Source: Weissella bombi
GTDB lineage: Bacteria > Bacillota > Bacilli > Lactobacillales > Lactobacillaceae
Reading direction: 5' to 3'
NCBI RefSeq assembly: GCF_900094835.1
Contig: NZ_FMAO01000006.1
Span: forward strand, 1-64,000
Length of the DNA stretch: 64,000 nt
The stretch's first letter is position 1, and the number at the start of each line of letters is the position of its first letter. The notes beneath the pieces are model-generated. The model was not told the origin of the DNA, made no database searches, and saw only the letters and a program-made list of their open reading frames with translations. Shown here one piece after another: positions 53,688 to 63,254 of this stretch. The position numbers and the translations under genes are program-made.

Positions 53688-54380
53688 ATGAACCGAGAAC
53701 GAATGAAAGAGTTAGCGGACGCCCAATTTATTGAGCGTCAAGCTAGTACCGCCATTACGACGGGTGAAACACCAGAAGATATTTTTATTAATGAGCGGCC
53801 TTATCGCTTGGTAAAAAATTATCGCGAAGCGTACGACCAACAAAAAATGGCAGCACGTTTCAGTAACTTTTTGGAGAAGTATGATTATTTGGTTGGTGAT
53901 ATTGCTGCTGATCAATTACGCTTGCAAGGCTTTTATAAGGATGGTACGAAAGGTGTTGCTCGTAGCCAACAAATCTCTGCATTACAAGATTTTTTGTATG
54001 AGCAAGCTAATTTTGGTGCACCATTCTTTGTACTAGAAAATTTAGCACCGCATGAAGTTATTGATGCAGAAGAAAAAGAAGATGTAAAGCCTAAAAGACG
54101 TCGACGTCAGCATAAAAATGGTGTTAGTAAGCAAAAGCAAGCTAATAATAAGCAGGGTGGTAAGTCACCAAATAAAGCAGGTAATAAGGGTAATAAACCA
54201 CAGAACCATCGTGACAATAAAAAAAGAAAGAAAACACCAGTTATTAAAGAAAAGGTGCATTCAGCTCACCAACCTGAAAAACATGTCGGTAAACGCTCTA
54301 ATTCAGTAGCAACGACTGGTTCAAAAAAGCATCGTCACTTTCAGGTTCGTGAACGACCAAAAAATGAAGATAAAGGATAG
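53688..54380 (+). CDS. YutD-family protein with long basic tail
   Basis: A 230-residue protein. Residues ~30-135 are the YutD (DUF1027) domain: INERPYRLVKNYREAYDQQKMAARFSNFLEKYDYLVGDIAADQLRLQGFY. The remaining ~95 residues are a disordered Lys/Asn/Gln/Arg-rich tail (PKRRRRQHKNG, NKKRKKT), which suggests RNA or nucleic-acid contact. The function of YutD is not known. Short spacing to both neighbours indicates one operon. Confidence 0.85.
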   Translation: MNRERMKELADAQFIERQASTAITTGETPEDIFINERPYRLVKNYREAYDQQKMAARFSNFLEKYDYLVGDIAADQLRLQGFYKDGTKGVARSQQISALQDFLYEQANFGAPFFVLENLAPHEVIDAEEKEDVKPKRRRRQHKNGVSKQKQANNKQGGKSPNKAGNKGNKPQNHRDNKKRKKTPVIKEKVHSAHQPEKHVGKRSNSVATTGSKKHRHFQVRERPKNEDKG

Positions 54381-54389
54381 TAAAAGACA

Positions 54390-55166
54390 ATGACAGAACA
54401 TTACGATGGTTACTTAATTGATTTAGACGGTACTATTTATAAAGGTACTGAAAAAATGCCGAGTGGACAACGTTTTGTGCAGCGATTAGCTGATAGTCAC
54501 CAAAAGTATTTATTTGTGACGAATAATTCTACTAAGACGCCAGAAGCGGTTGCAGAAAATTTGACAAATAATCATCAAATTCCAACAACTGCTGATCAAG
54601 TCTATACATCAGGTATGGCTTTAGCTGATTATTTGGCTAAATTTGATGATGTTCATCGCGTATTGATGATTGGTGAAGAAGGGCTAGAAAAAGCTTTATT
54701 GGCAAAGGGCTTCGAATTAGTGTCGCAAGCACCTGCTGATGCAGTAGCAATTGGTTTAGACCGTGACGTGACATATGAGAAAATTCTTCAAGGAACTTTA
54801 GCCATTCAACAAGGTGCTAAGTTTGTGGCAACCAATCCTGATACTAATTTACCTACCGAACGTGGTTTAGTACCTGGTGCAGGATCGGTTGTTTCATTTT
54901 TGGCAACAGCTGTGAAACCAGCACCAGTTGTGATTGGAAAACCGCAGGACATTATCATGACAGGCGCATTGGACAAATTACAGATAACGCGTAGTCAAGC
55001 TTTGATGGTTGGTGACAATTATAATACCGATATTAAAGCTGGCTTGAACGCAGATATTGATACTTTATTGGTATATTCTGGTGTTTCGAAGAAAGCGGAT
55101 GTCGCAAAGGAAGAACAACAGCCTACACATTGGGTGGATTCACTGGATGATTGGCAAATCAAGTAA
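54390..55166 (+). CDS. HAD-IIA family sugar-phosphate phosphatase (NagD/YutF-like)
   Basis: A 258-residue HAD hydrolase. Motif I is GYLIDLDGTIYKGT, motif II FVTNNSTKTP, then the C2A-type cap, GKPQDIIM (Lys) and MVGDNYNTDIKAGLNADIDT (motif IV). Members dephosphorylate sugar or nucleotide phosphates; the specific substrate is uncertain. It ends a five-gene run starting with the M24 peptidase-linked cluster. Confidence 0.92.
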   Translation: MTEHYDGYLIDLDGTIYKGTEKMPSGQRFVQRLADSHQKYLFVTNNSTKTPEAVAENLTNNHQIPTTADQVYTSGMALADYLAKFDDVHRVLMIGEEGLEKALLAKGFELVSQAPADAVAIGLDRDVTYEKILQGTLAIQQGAKFVATNPDTNLPTERGLVPGAGSVVSFLATAVKPAPVVIGKPQDIIMTGALDKLQITRSQALMVGDNYNTDIKAGLNADIDTLLVYSGVSKKADVAKEEQQPTHWVDSLDDWQIK

Positions 55167-55186
55167 TAATAAAGACGAATCGTCAG

Positions 55187-55230
55187 GATAGTTAGTAAAA
55201 AATTAGCTGTGTCTGGCGTTTTATTTTACC
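55187..55230 (+). terminator. Weak terminator after the HAD gene
   Basis: CGTCAG pairs with CTGGCG (one wobble) at the base of an imperfect hairpin, followed by TTTTATTTTA. Confidence 0.45.
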
Positions 55231-55276
55231 GTAATCCTCTTTATAATCAATATAAAATAATATTGAGGATATAAGT

Positions 55277-56419
55277 ATGAAAGTATTAGTCATACGTTTA
55301 ACAGCTTCACATGTTTACGCTAATCGTGTAAATCTAGGGCGTTGGTTGGATTGGACTGATAACCAGTTAAACCAAAATCTATTACGTCAACTTCACAGTT
55401 TAGTAATAGGTGGCACTTTGAAAATTATTGATGAAGGATTTAGTAATCAGGATAAAATAAAGTGGTATTTACTAACACAGGTTTGGCTATATGAGTGGTC
55501 GAAAAATTGGTATGTTAAACTGCAGATGATTGGTAATAAAGAGTGGTTAGATGTTAATCGTCAATCGGAATGGTGTGAACGAACAAGTTATGTGGGTGAA
55601 TTACAAGTACCAGTAGCAGTGAAACGAATATTGATTGCGCATCAATTGCTAGACGAGCAAAAATCATTTTTGTGGACAAATGTAGAAGAATATCATTTAG
55701 GATGCCGCGTACGGATATGTATTTTGTCAACCAAAATACAACTTATGATAATTGAATTACGTGATGTTGAAGCTAAGCAATGGTTGGGCTATCGTTTAAT
55801 GTTAACGACGATAGACAAGTTACAATTGAAAGTAATTGTTACCGATAATGCTAATTTGATAAGTAACGGTCAAAAAAAGGTATTAAATCATCATATAGAA
55901 TATAAAGCATATGATAAACTATGTTTAGAAACCCAAAATTTTAAACTATTATTCCAACAACAAAAACAAAAATGGACTTATTTCTGGCGAATGTTTAATT
56001 TAACATGGGAGACAGATTATCGTTGGCGTATGATTTATCGACGATTAATGTATCAAGCGTATTTAACGCAATCTATTACCGCAATTCAAGAGATGCTTTG
56101 GTCAGAACCATTCCCTGTAACTGGTGATTTTGGCTGTTTGAAGTGGCAGTGTGATTGGCAACCAGTTTTAACGGGATTATTAACTTGGCTAATTGGCGGC
56201 AAAATTATTGATTATTGTTTAATTATTACGGCACAACCACAATTACCACTTGTTGGACAACGAAATTTTACGATTAATGAACCAAACCGTTCTGTAAAAA
56301 TTCGCTTAACGAACGATGGTATGGCGGTACAACCGAGTAAAACGTTAAAGGTGATTTGTCAGGGAAAAGTCATTAGTTGTCGACGTCAATGTTGGACAAT
56401 TGTTTGGCAAAATTATTAA
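55277..56419 (+). CDS. Tryptophan-rich orphan protein
   Basis: A 380-residue protein I do not recognise. I count 20 Trp (over 5%) with many Gln, Lys and Leu, and clusters such as KWYLLTQVWLYEWSKNWYVK and KWTYFWRMFNLTWETDYRWRM. There is no signal peptide; one hydrophobic stretch (TGLLTWLIGGKIIDYCLIIT, about residues 307-326) might be a buried strand-helix rather than a membrane span. GAGGA precedes the ATG and a TATAAT lies at 55242-55247. It stands alone between the yunD run and the pst operon. Lineage-specific or fast-evolving; function unknown. Confidence 0.65.
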   Translation: MKVLVIRLTASHVYANRVNLGRWLDWTDNQLNQNLLRQLHSLVIGGTLKIIDEGFSNQDKIKWYLLTQVWLYEWSKNWYVKLQMIGNKEWLDVNRQSEWCERTSYVGELQVPVAVKRILIAHQLLDEQKSFLWTNVEEYHLGCRVRICILSTKIQLMIIELRDVEAKQWLGYRLMLTTIDKLQLKVIVTDNANLISNGQKKVLNHHIEYKAYDKLCLETQNFKLLFQQQKQKWTYFWRMFNLTWETDYRWRMIYRRLMYQAYLTQSITAIQEMLWSEPFPVTGDFGCLKWQCDWQPVLTGLLTWLIGGKIIDYCLIITAQPQLPLVGQRNFTINEPNRSVKIRLTNDGMAVQPSKTLKVICQGKVISCRRQCWTIVWQNY

Positions 56420-56431
56420 TGTAAAGAAAAA

Positions 56432-56460
56432 ATTTACACAAAACAGGTTTCACATTTACA
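56432..56460 (+). promoter_or_regulatory. Pho-box-like repeat upstream of pstS
   Basis: ATTTACA occurs at 56432-56438 and again at 56454-56460, 22 bases (two helical turns) apart. A degenerate TTTCAC lies between. A CATAAT -10 follows at 56470-56475. PhoP-type regulators bind TT(A/T)ACA repeats in 11-base register. Confidence 0.55.
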
Positions 56461-56517
56461 AATATTAGTCATAATAAAACAATAGTAATTGAAAAGAAGT
56501 TTAGGAGGCGTTCACGA

Positions 56518-57390
56518 ATGAAACGCAATTGGTTAATAAGCGCAGTAATTATTATTATTGCTGGCGGCCTGTTAACGTTTGGGTACACAACGCGACAGAA
56601 AAACAGTGATGTTAACATCACTGCGGTTGGGTCGACGGCGTTGCAACCACTTGTTGAAGCAGCTGGAGAAGAGTTTGCTAATAACAATTTGGGTGTTCAT
56701 GTCAACGTTCAAGGTGGTGGAACTGGAACAGGTTTAGCACAAGTACAAACGGGCGCAGTTGATTTAGGTAATTCAGATATGTTTGCTGGTGAAAAAGACG
56801 GCATCAATCCTAAAAAATTAGTTGATCATCGTGTGAGTGTTGTTGGTATTGCACCAATGATTAATAAACAAGCTAATGTCAAACAGTTAACACAAAAACA
56901 ATTAATCGATATCTTTACGAAAAAGATTACTAATTGGCGCGAAGTTGGTGGTACTGACATGCCGATTGTTCTAGTTAACCGTGCTGCCGGTTCAGGAACT
57001 CGTGCAACCTTTGAAAAATGGGGCTTGCAGGGTGCAAAGTCTGCGTCAGCACAAGAACAAGATTCTTCGGGGATGGTTCGTTCGATCGTTAGCAGCACAC
57101 CAGGCGCAATATCATATGCATCATTTGCTTATTTAGATGATTCAGTGGTAGCACCAACACTTGATGGTGTTGCAGCAACTAACAAGAACGTTATTAATGG
57201 TGACTGGCCAATTTGGTCGTATGAACATATTTATACGAATGGTCAACCAACAGGTAAAGTAAAAGAATTCTTATCATACATTGATTCAAAACGTATTCAG
57301 CAAACTTTGGTTCCGCAATTAGGATATATATCAATTCATGATATGCAGGTTGAACGTAATGAAGCAGGTAAGTTAAGCAAAGTAAACTAA
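56518..57390 (+). CDS. pstS: Phosphate-binding protein PstS, without lipobox
   Basis: A 290-residue extracellular phosphate receptor. The phosphate-binding loops are ITAVGSTALQPLVEAA, VQGGGTGTGLAQ, VDLGNSD and NRAAGSGTRATFEKWG. The N-terminus has one hydrophobic helix (about residues 5-22) but no Cys, so no lipobox: it is probably anchored by an uncleaved signal helix or released, unlike most Gram-positive PstS. AGGAGG precedes the ATG. First gene of the pst operon. Confidence 0.95.
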   Translation: MKRNWLISAVIIIIAGGLLTFGYTTRQKNSDVNITAVGSTALQPLVEAAGEEFANNNLGVHVNVQGGGTGTGLAQVQTGAVDLGNSDMFAGEKDGINPKKLVDHRVSVVGIAPMINKQANVKQLTQKQLIDIFTKKITNWREVGGTDMPIVLVNRAAGSGTRATFEKWGLQGAKSASAQEQDSSGMVRSIVSSTPGAISYASFAYLDDSVVAPTLDGVAATNKNVINGDWPIWSYEHIYTNGQPTGKVKEFLSYIDSKRIQQTLVPQLGYISIHDMQVERNEAGKLSKVN

Positions 57391-57401
57391 GGAGTTAGGC
57401 C

Positions 57402-58319
57402 ATGGATTTAATTCGAGAATCATTATTAAAAAAATCAAAGGCAAGCAAAAAAGATCAATTTGGCCGTGTGCTTACTTTTTCAGCACTATTGTTGATCGTT
57501 ATTGTTGTTGTTTCGATTTTCTGGTTTGTTGCTTCAAAAGGGCTTGCTACATTCTTTAGTAACAAAGTAAACCTTTGGGATTTTCTGTCAGGTAAAAATT
57601 GGGCACCTGGTCAAACAGATGCACATGGTAAACCACTAACGGGTGCACTACCAATGATTACAGGATCATTTTTGGTGACATTCTTGGCAGCTTTGATTGC
57701 AACGCCGTTTGCAATAGGAACAGCTGTTTTTATGACTGAGATTTCACCAAAACGTGGTGCTAAAATATTAGGACCAGTTACAGAATTATTGGTTGGAATT
57801 CCATCTGTTGTTTACGGATTTATTGGTTTGTCTGTTATTGTTCCGACGTTGCGTTTTCTATTTGGTGGCTCAGGATTTGGTATTTTAGCCGGAGCAATGG
57901 TGCTATTCGTTATGATTTTGCCAACGGTTACATCAATGACGGTTGATACCTTAAAATCAGTACCACGTCATTATCGTGAATCAGCGTTAGCATTAGGAGC
58001 TACACGTTGGCAGACAATTTACAAGGTAATCTTGCGTTCTGCAACACCAGGAATTTTAACGGCCGTTGTTTTTGGAATGGCTCGTGCCTTTGGTGAGGCT
58101 TTGGCTGTACAAATGGTAATTGGTAATGCATCGTTGATGCCGAAAGACTTAACGTCACCTGCTTCAACGTTGACATCAATTTTGACACAAGGTATTGGAA
58201 ATACTGTTATGGGATCATTAGAAAACAACGTTCTTTGGAGCTTAGCTTTGATTTTGTTGTTGATGTCACTTGTCTTTAATATCATCATTAGAGCAATTGC
58301 AAAGAAGGGAGCGATTTAA
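57402..58319 (+). CDS. pstC: Phosphate ABC transporter permease PstC
   Basis: A 305-residue permease with six membrane helices. The EAA loop is YRESALALGATRWQTIYKVIL. Other family segments are ELLVGIPSVVYGFIGL and ARAFGEALAVQMVIGN. It forms the channel with PstA. It starts 11 bases after pstS. Confidence 0.96.
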   Translation: MDLIRESLLKKSKASKKDQFGRVLTFSALLLIVIVVVSIFWFVASKGLATFFSNKVNLWDFLSGKNWAPGQTDAHGKPLTGALPMITGSFLVTFLAALIATPFAIGTAVFMTEISPKRGAKILGPVTELLVGIPSVVYGFIGLSVIVPTLRFLFGGSGFGILAGAMVLFVMILPTVTSMTVDTLKSVPRHYRESALALGATRWQTIYKVILRSATPGILTAVVFGMARAFGEALAVQMVIGNASLMPKDLTSPASTLTSILTQGIGNTVMGSLENNVLWSLALILLLMSLVFNIIIRAIAKKGAI

Positions 58320-58320
58320 A

Positions 58321-59214
58321 ATGTTAAACCCAAAACAAAGTGATAAGTTAGCAAGTATTATGTTATATTCCATTGCTGGTTTTGTAATATTAGTACTGGC
58401 TGCTTTAGTGGGATATATTTTAGTTCAAGGTGTACCACACTTGTCATGGCACTTTTTAACATCGCCTTCATCAGCATTTACGGCAGGCGGTGGAATCGGT
58501 GTTCAATTATTTAACTCCTTTTATCTATTGATTATTACTATGATTATTTCGTTTCCGATTGCATTGGGAGCAGGAATTTATCTACATGAGTATGCTAATC
58601 AAAAGAACCAATTTATTCGTTTAACACGTACGGCAATTGAAATTTTGTCATCATTACCGTCAGTTGTTGTTGGATTGTTTGGTTTCTTGTTATTTGTTGT
58701 TCAGTTTAAATTAGGCTTTTCAATCCTATCAGGAGCGATTGCTCTAACTTTCTTTAACCTACCATTGTTGACACGTTCTGTTGAAGATTCATTACGTAGT
58801 ATTCCGGATTTACAACGTGAAGCAGGGGCTGCTTTAGGATTGTCACGTTGGGAAACAGTTGGTCATATTATTTTACCAGCTGCTGTTCCTTCAATCGTAA
58901 CGGGGGTTGTGTTGTCAGCGGGACGTGTGTTTGGTGAAGCGGCCGCTTTGATTTATACAGCTGGTCAATCAGCACCAGCATTAGATTTTGGTGATTGGAA
59001 CCCATTTAATACAGCTAGTCCATTAAATATTATGCGTCCAGCCGAGACATTGGCTGTGCATATTTGGAAGGTTAATTCAGAAGGAATCATGCCCGATGCC
59101 GCTGCTGTTTCTGCAGGAGCTTCGGCAGTCTTAATTATCGCTGTTTTGTTGTTTAATTTCTTAGCACGCTTTTTGAGTAGCGTTTTGTATAAGCATCTAA
59201 CGGCAACAAAATAG
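58321..59214 (+). CDS. pstA: Phosphate ABC transporter permease PstA
   Basis: A 297-residue six-helix permease. Markers are AIEILSSLPSVVVGLFGF, the EAA loop LQREAGAALGLSRWETVGHIIL and GRVFGEAAALIYTAG. ATG 58321 follows GAAGGGAG and lies one base after the pstC stop; an upstream in-frame start inside pstC is unlikely. Confidence 0.96.
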   Translation: MLNPKQSDKLASIMLYSIAGFVILVLAALVGYILVQGVPHLSWHFLTSPSSAFTAGGGIGVQLFNSFYLLIITMIISFPIALGAGIYLHEYANQKNQFIRLTRTAIEILSSLPSVVVGLFGFLLFVVQFKLGFSILSGAIALTFFNLPLLTRSVEDSLRSIPDLQREAGAALGLSRWETVGHIILPAAVPSIVTGVVLSAGRVFGEAAALIYTAGQSAPALDFGDWNPFNTASPLNIMRPAETLAVHIWKVNSEGIMPDAAAVSAGASAVLIIAVLLFNFLARFLSSVLYKHLTATK

Positions 59215-59231
59215 AAAAGAGGAGGGTCGTG

Positions 59232-60062
59232 ATGACGGCTAATTTACAAGGGTCTTTAAATTTAACGGGTTCACAACCTGATCGTCATATTTATCAAATG
59301 GATAATGACAAGCATGAAATTGCATTGTATACCAAAGATTTACAAGTATCGTATGGTAATAATGTGGCTTTAAAGAATGCGGATTTATCATTTGAACGAT
59401 TTAAAATAACATCATTAATTGGCGCATCGGGATCTGGTAAATCAACATTTTTACGTTCTTTGAATCGTATGAATGATGACGTAGCAACTGTCGACGGCCA
59501 GATTATGTATCGTGGTTTGGATATTAATTCGCATGATATTGATGTTTATGAAATGCGTAAACATATTGGGATGGTGTTTCAACGACCTAATCCATTTGCA
59601 AAGTCAATTAGTGATAATATAACGTTTGCGCTAAAACAACATGGTTTGCACGATAAGGCCAAATTAGCTGAAATTGTGGAAACTTCATTGAAACAAGCGG
59701 CTTTATGGGATGAGGTTAAAGATGATTTGAAAAAATCAGCCTTGTCACTATCAGGTGGTCAGCAACAACGTTTGGTTATTGCGCGTGCTATTGCTATGAA
59801 GCCGGATATTTTACTATTGGATGAGCCAGCTTCAGCATTGGATCCAATTTCATCCGCTAAGATTGAAGATACGTTGATGGAACTGAAGAAGCATTACACA
59901 ATTATTATTGTTACGCATAACATGCAACAAGCAAGTCGTATTTCAGATTATACAGCCTTTTTCCATACGGGAGAGGTAGTCGAGTACGACTTGACAAGAA
60001 AGATATTCACGCGACCAAAGGTGCAATTAACGATTGATTATGTAAACGGAAACTTTGGTTAG
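59232..60062 (+). CDS. pstB1: Phosphate ABC transporter ATPase PstB (copy 1)
   Basis: A 276-residue ATPase. Walker [12 protein letters not shown]-loop [17 protein letters not shown] signature [16 protein letters not shown], Walker [15 protein letters not shown]-loop [10 protein letters not shown]. It has an N-terminal extension of ~30 residues ([15 protein letters not shown]) not shared by copy 2. The start is ATG 59232, next to a GTG at 59229, after GGAGGG. Confidence 0.96.
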   Translation: MTANLQGSLNLTGSQPDRHIYQMDNDKHEIALYTKDLQVSYGNNVALKNADLSFERFKITSLIGASGSGKSTFLRSLNRMNDDVATVDGQIMYRGLDINSHDIDVYEMRKHIGMVFQRPNPFAKSISDNITFALKQHGLHDKAKLAEIVETSLKQAALWDEVKDDLKKSALSLSGGQQQRLVIARAIAMKPDILLLDEPASALDPISSAKIEDTLMELKKHYTIIIVTHNMQQASRISDYTAFFHTGEVVEYDLTRKIFTRPKVQLTIDYVNGNFG

Positions 60063-60075
60063 AGGGGATCAACAG

Positions 60076-60834
60076 ATGACAGAAAAAATTTTAGTTACTG
60101 AAAATGTTCATCTTTACTATGGTAAAAAGGAAGCCCTCCATGGTATTGATCTTTCATTTAACAAAAATGATATTACGGCTTTAATTGGGCCTTCAGGTTC
60201 GGGAAAGTCGACATATTTACGGGCATTAAATCGAATGCATGATTTAGCAGATAATGTCACGGTCAATGGAACCTTTATGTTCAATGGTCAAGATATTTAT
60301 GCACCAAATACTGATACAGTTAATTTACGACAAAAAATCGGGATGGTGTTTCAACAACCTAATCCGTTTCCATTTTCAATTTATGATAATGTTGCTTTCG
60401 GATTGCGAACGGCCGGAAATAAAGATAAAGGCTTTTTGGATGAAACGGTTGAAAAATCATTGAAGCAAGCAGCCATTTGGGATGAAGTAAAAGATACATT
60501 GCATAAATCTGCTTTGTCATTGTCAGGTGGTCAGCAGCAACGTGTTTCAATTGCACGTGCCTTGGCAACTAGCCCTGAAATTTTATTGTTAGATGAGCCA
60601 ACTGCGGCCCTAGACCCAATGTCAGCAAGTAAGGTAGAAGATACGATGATGCAGTTACGAAATCAGTTAACGATGATTATCGTGACCCACTCAATGGCTC
60701 AGGCGTCACGTATTTCAGATAAAACGGCATTCTTTATGGATGGCGATTTGGTCGAATTTGATAATACGAAAAAAATCTTTTTGGATCCAGCAAAACAAGA
60801 AACACAAGATTATATCTCTGGACGTTTTGGTTAA
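60076..60834 (+). CDS. pstB2: Phosphate ABC transporter ATPase PstB (copy 2)
   Basis: A 252-residue ATPase with Walker [12 protein letters not shown]-loop [14 protein letters not shown], signature [16 protein letters not shown], Walker [14 protein letters not shown] and H-loop [10 protein letters not shown]. Tandem pstB genes are common in lactic acid bacteria and streptococci. ATG 60076 follows AGAGGGGA; a TTG at 60055 would overlap pstB1. Confidence 0.96.
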   Translation: MTEKILVTENVHLYYGKKEALHGIDLSFNKNDITALIGPSGSGKSTYLRALNRMHDLADNVTVNGTFMFNGQDIYAPNTDTVNLRQKIGMVFQQPNPFPFSIYDNVAFGLRTAGNKDKGFLDETVEKSLKQAAIWDEVKDTLHKSALSLSGGQQQRVSIARALATSPEILLLDEPTAALDPMSASKVEDTMMQLRNQLTMIIVTHSMAQASRISDKTAFFMDGDLVEFDNTKKIFLDPAKQETQDYISGRFG

Positions 60835-60881
60835 ATTGATATTTAGGGTATGATAAAGAAAAACGGAAAGGAAATATTGAA

Positions 60882-61556
60882 ATGCGACAATATTTTGATG
60901 ATGAGCTAGCAGATTTGGATACATCTTTTAAAGAGATGGGGTTATTAGTATCAGAAACGTTGGATGAATCAGTGCAGGCATTTTTAGATCATAATCGTAC
61001 TCTTGCTCAAGAGATTATTGATCGTGATAGCGCTATTAATCAACGTGAAATTGCAATCGAAAAGAAATCTTTTGAGATGATTGCATTGTACCAACCTGTG
61101 ACAACTGATTTACGTGAAATTATGACAGTTTTAAAAGCAGTTTCTGTATTAGAGCGAATTGGTGATAATGCTCGTAATATTGCAATTTCAACTATTCACG
61201 TTAAAGGAAGTAAGCGTGTCGCTGCAATTGAAAAAACAATCGGCGAGACTGGTTCGAATGTTGCTAAGATGGTTTCACAAGTTTTGGATTACTATGTTAA
61301 CGATGATGCCGTTGCTGCTGAAACAATTTCAGAAGTGGCTGCAAGTATTTCAGAAGTAACTCGTGATATCCGTGAAATGTCTATTGAAGCCATGGAAGCT
61401 GATCCAGAACAAGTTCCGGCAGCTACAGATTACTTAGTAGTTGCGGGTTATCTAAAACGTACCTCTGATTACGTGACGGATATTGCAGAATGGATTATTT
61501 ATAAGCGAACGGGTAAAATTGTTGAATTAAATCCGGGAACGTCTTCATTCATTTAA
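60882..61556 (+). CDS. phoU: Phosphate transport regulator PhoU
   Basis: A 224-residue all-helical protein with two PhoU repeats, each with an ExxxD metal pattern (VLERIGDNARNIA and YLKRTSDYVTDIAEWI). It links Pst activity to the PhoR/PhoB-type two-component system and restrains phosphate uptake. AAAGGAAA precedes the ATG. Last gene of the operon, 47 bases after pstB2. Confidence 0.95.
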   Translation: MRQYFDDELADLDTSFKEMGLLVSETLDESVQAFLDHNRTLAQEIIDRDSAINQREIAIEKKSFEMIALYQPVTTDLREIMTVLKAVSVLERIGDNARNIAISTIHVKGSKRVAAIEKTIGETGSNVAKMVSQVLDYYVNDDAVAAETISEVAASISEVTRDIREMSIEAMEADPEQVPAATDYLVVAGYLKRTSDYVTDIAEWIIYKRTGKIVELNPGTSSFI

Positions 61557-61567
61557 AAACTTAATTG

Positions 61568-61605
61568 AACAGTGAATCCTTAATGAGGGTTCGCTGTTTT
61601 TTATT
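61568..61605 (+). terminator. Rho-independent terminator of pst-phoU
   Basis: AACAGTGAATCCT pairs with AGGGTTCGCTGTT (two wobbles), followed by six Ts. Confidence 0.85.
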
Positions 61606-61651
61606 ATTTCAGTTAAAATAAATAAAAGACTGAGTATGGATGGAGGAAAGT

Positions 61652-62446
61652 ATGCCAACAGTAACGAAAGTAACACAACAACGCCGGGCAGGACGTTACA
61701 ACATTTATTTAGACGATGAATATGCGTTTGCTGTTGATGAAAAAGTGTTGATTACGTATAACCTATTTAAAGGGACCGAGCTAGATGAAACTGAAATTGA
61801 GACAATTAAGGCAGCCGAATTTAGTCAAAAGGCATATACACAAGCGTTAGTGTATGCAACCGGTCAAATGCGTACCAGTAAACAAATCAGTCGTAAATTA
61901 AAAGAACGGGGCTATGAAACCAGTTTAATTAAAGAAGTTGTAAAGCGTTTGAATGACGATCACGTTATTGATGATGAAGCATATGCGCAAACATATGTTG
62001 ATCAAGCTAAATCGGCAGGAAAATTAGGACCTAGAGGGGTACAGTTTAAGTTACAACAAGCAGGTATTGATCAATTCATTATTGAGGATGCGCTAGTTGC
62101 ATATGAATTAGATGATCAAATAGCCGCTTTAACAACACGGGTTGCTAGCTTGTTAGAAAAAAATGCGCGCTACTCAAAATTTATGGCTGAACAAAAAACG
62201 CAACAAAAACTGTTACAGCAAGGTTTTGATTTAAATTTAATTAAACAGGCAATTCAGGACTATCGATTAAATGAGACAACGGATGAAACATTAGAATGGG
62301 ATAATTTAGATCGCGATGCATCAATTGCTGCTAATCGTTACGCTGATTATAGTGGTTGGGAATTTAAGCAGAAGGTCAAATCAACATTATATCGTAAGGG
62401 GTATGATTTAAATTTAGTTGATAAATGGTTGCGACAACGTGATTAA
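61652..62446 (+). CDS. recX: Regulatory protein RecX
   Basis: A 264-residue RecA modulator. RecX repeats are visible: [34 protein letters not shown], and later [19 protein letters not shown] and [15 protein letters not shown]. The length matches the long RecX of Firmicutes. ATG 61652 follows GGAGGA; ATG 61640 overlaps that site. Confidence 0.92.
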   Translation: MPTVTKVTQQRRAGRYNIYLDDEYAFAVDEKVLITYNLFKGTELDETEIETIKAAEFSQKAYTQALVYATGQMRTSKQISRKLKERGYETSLIKEVVKRLNDDHVIDDEAYAQTYVDQAKSAGKLGPRGVQFKLQQAGIDQFIIEDALVAYELDDQIAALTTRVASLLEKNARYSKFMAEQKTQQKLLQQGFDLNLIKQAIQDYRLNETTDETLEWDNLDRDASIAANRYADYSGWEFKQKVKSTLYRKGYDLNLVDKWLRQRD

Positions 62447-62473
62447 GTTTGCAGTGTTTTTTGCCGGTTTGCG

Positions 62474-62482
62474 TGATACAAT
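62474..62482 (+). promoter_or_regulatory. Extended -10 promoter of the DUF402 gene
   Basis: TGATACAAT, about 45 bases before the ATG at 62527. Confidence 0.45.
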
Positions 62483-62526
62483 GTAATAGGAAAAATATTA
62501 CTGGAAAATACAGAAAGCTCAAGATA

Positions 62527-63081
62527 ATGAAAGATAGTCGACTACCTCGTGAAGGCGACTTTGTGACTATTAAGAGCTACAAGCATGATGGCAGTTTACA
62601 TCGAACTTGGCGAGATACAATGGTGCTTAAGACGAGTGAAAATGCAATTATTGGGTTGAACGACCATACGTTAGTTACTGAAGATGATGGACGACGTTGG
62701 GTAACACGTGAACCGGCAATTGTTTATTTTCATCGTAAATATTGGTTCAATATTGTTGCAATGATTAGAGATAATGGTGTTTCATATTATTGTAACTTAG
62801 CGTCACCATTTGTTTTGGACAAGGAAGCGTTAAAATATGTTGATTACGATTTGGATGTGAAAGTCTTTCCAAATGGTGAGAAGCGTTTGTTGGATACAGA
62901 CGAATACGAATTACATAAAGCGCACTGGCGTTATCCGGCAGATGTTGACTATATTGTGCGTGAACATGTTAAAATCCTTGTTGATTGGATTAATAACCAG
63001 CAAGGGCCATTTTCCGATGCATATATTGACTTGTGGTACCGACGTTATTTAGAAATAAAGCGGCGGAATAGTCGACAATAG
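62527..63081 (+). CDS. DUF402 nucleoside tri-/diphosphate phosphatase (YgaC/Ntdp-like)
   Basis: A 184-residue protein: [76 protein letters not shown] and [20 protein letters not shown] match DUF402. S. aureus homologues hydrolyse nucleoside tri- and diphosphates. ATG 62527 gives the family start; the ribosome site (GAAAG) is weak. Longer upstream frames would run over the promoter. Confidence 0.9.
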   Translation: MKDSRLPREGDFVTIKSYKHDGSLHRTWRDTMVLKTSENAIIGLNDHTLVTEDDGRRWVTREPAIVYFHRKYWFNIVAMIRDNGVSYYCNLASPFVLDKEALKYVDYDLDVKVFPNGEKRLLDTDEYELHKAHWRYPADVDYIVREHVKILVDWINNQQGPFSDAYIDLWYRRYLEIKRRNSRQ

Positions 63082-63100
63082 TCGTCATAAAATAAGCAGA

Positions 63101-63130
63101 AAAGATTACTGGATAAGTAATCTTTTTTTG
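63101..63130 (+). terminator. Rho-independent terminator of the DUF402 gene
   Basis: AGATTACT pairs with AGTAATCT, followed by a T tract. Confidence 0.85.
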
Positions 63131-63144
63131 TTATTAATAACGTT

Positions 63145-63158
63145 TAAACCGCGGTTTA
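63145..63158. promoter_or_regulatory. 14-bp palindrome upstream of the prfC promoter
   Basis: TAAACCGCGGTTTA is a perfect palindrome ending seven bases before the -35 hexamer. It could be an operator; no regulator is known to me for this site. Confidence 0.45.
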
Positions 63159-63164
63159 GGACTA

Positions 63165-63193
63165 TTGAAACAATTGATAATATTAGTTATACT
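63165..63193 (+). promoter_or_regulatory. prfC promoter
   Basis: TTGAAA (63165-63170) and TATACT (63188-63193) with a 17-base spacer. Confidence 0.75.
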
Positions 63194-63254
63194 GAATTGT
63201 TAAGTTGTTTAAAATGAAATTAAAATAAAAAAGAAAATAAAAGGACGATAAATT

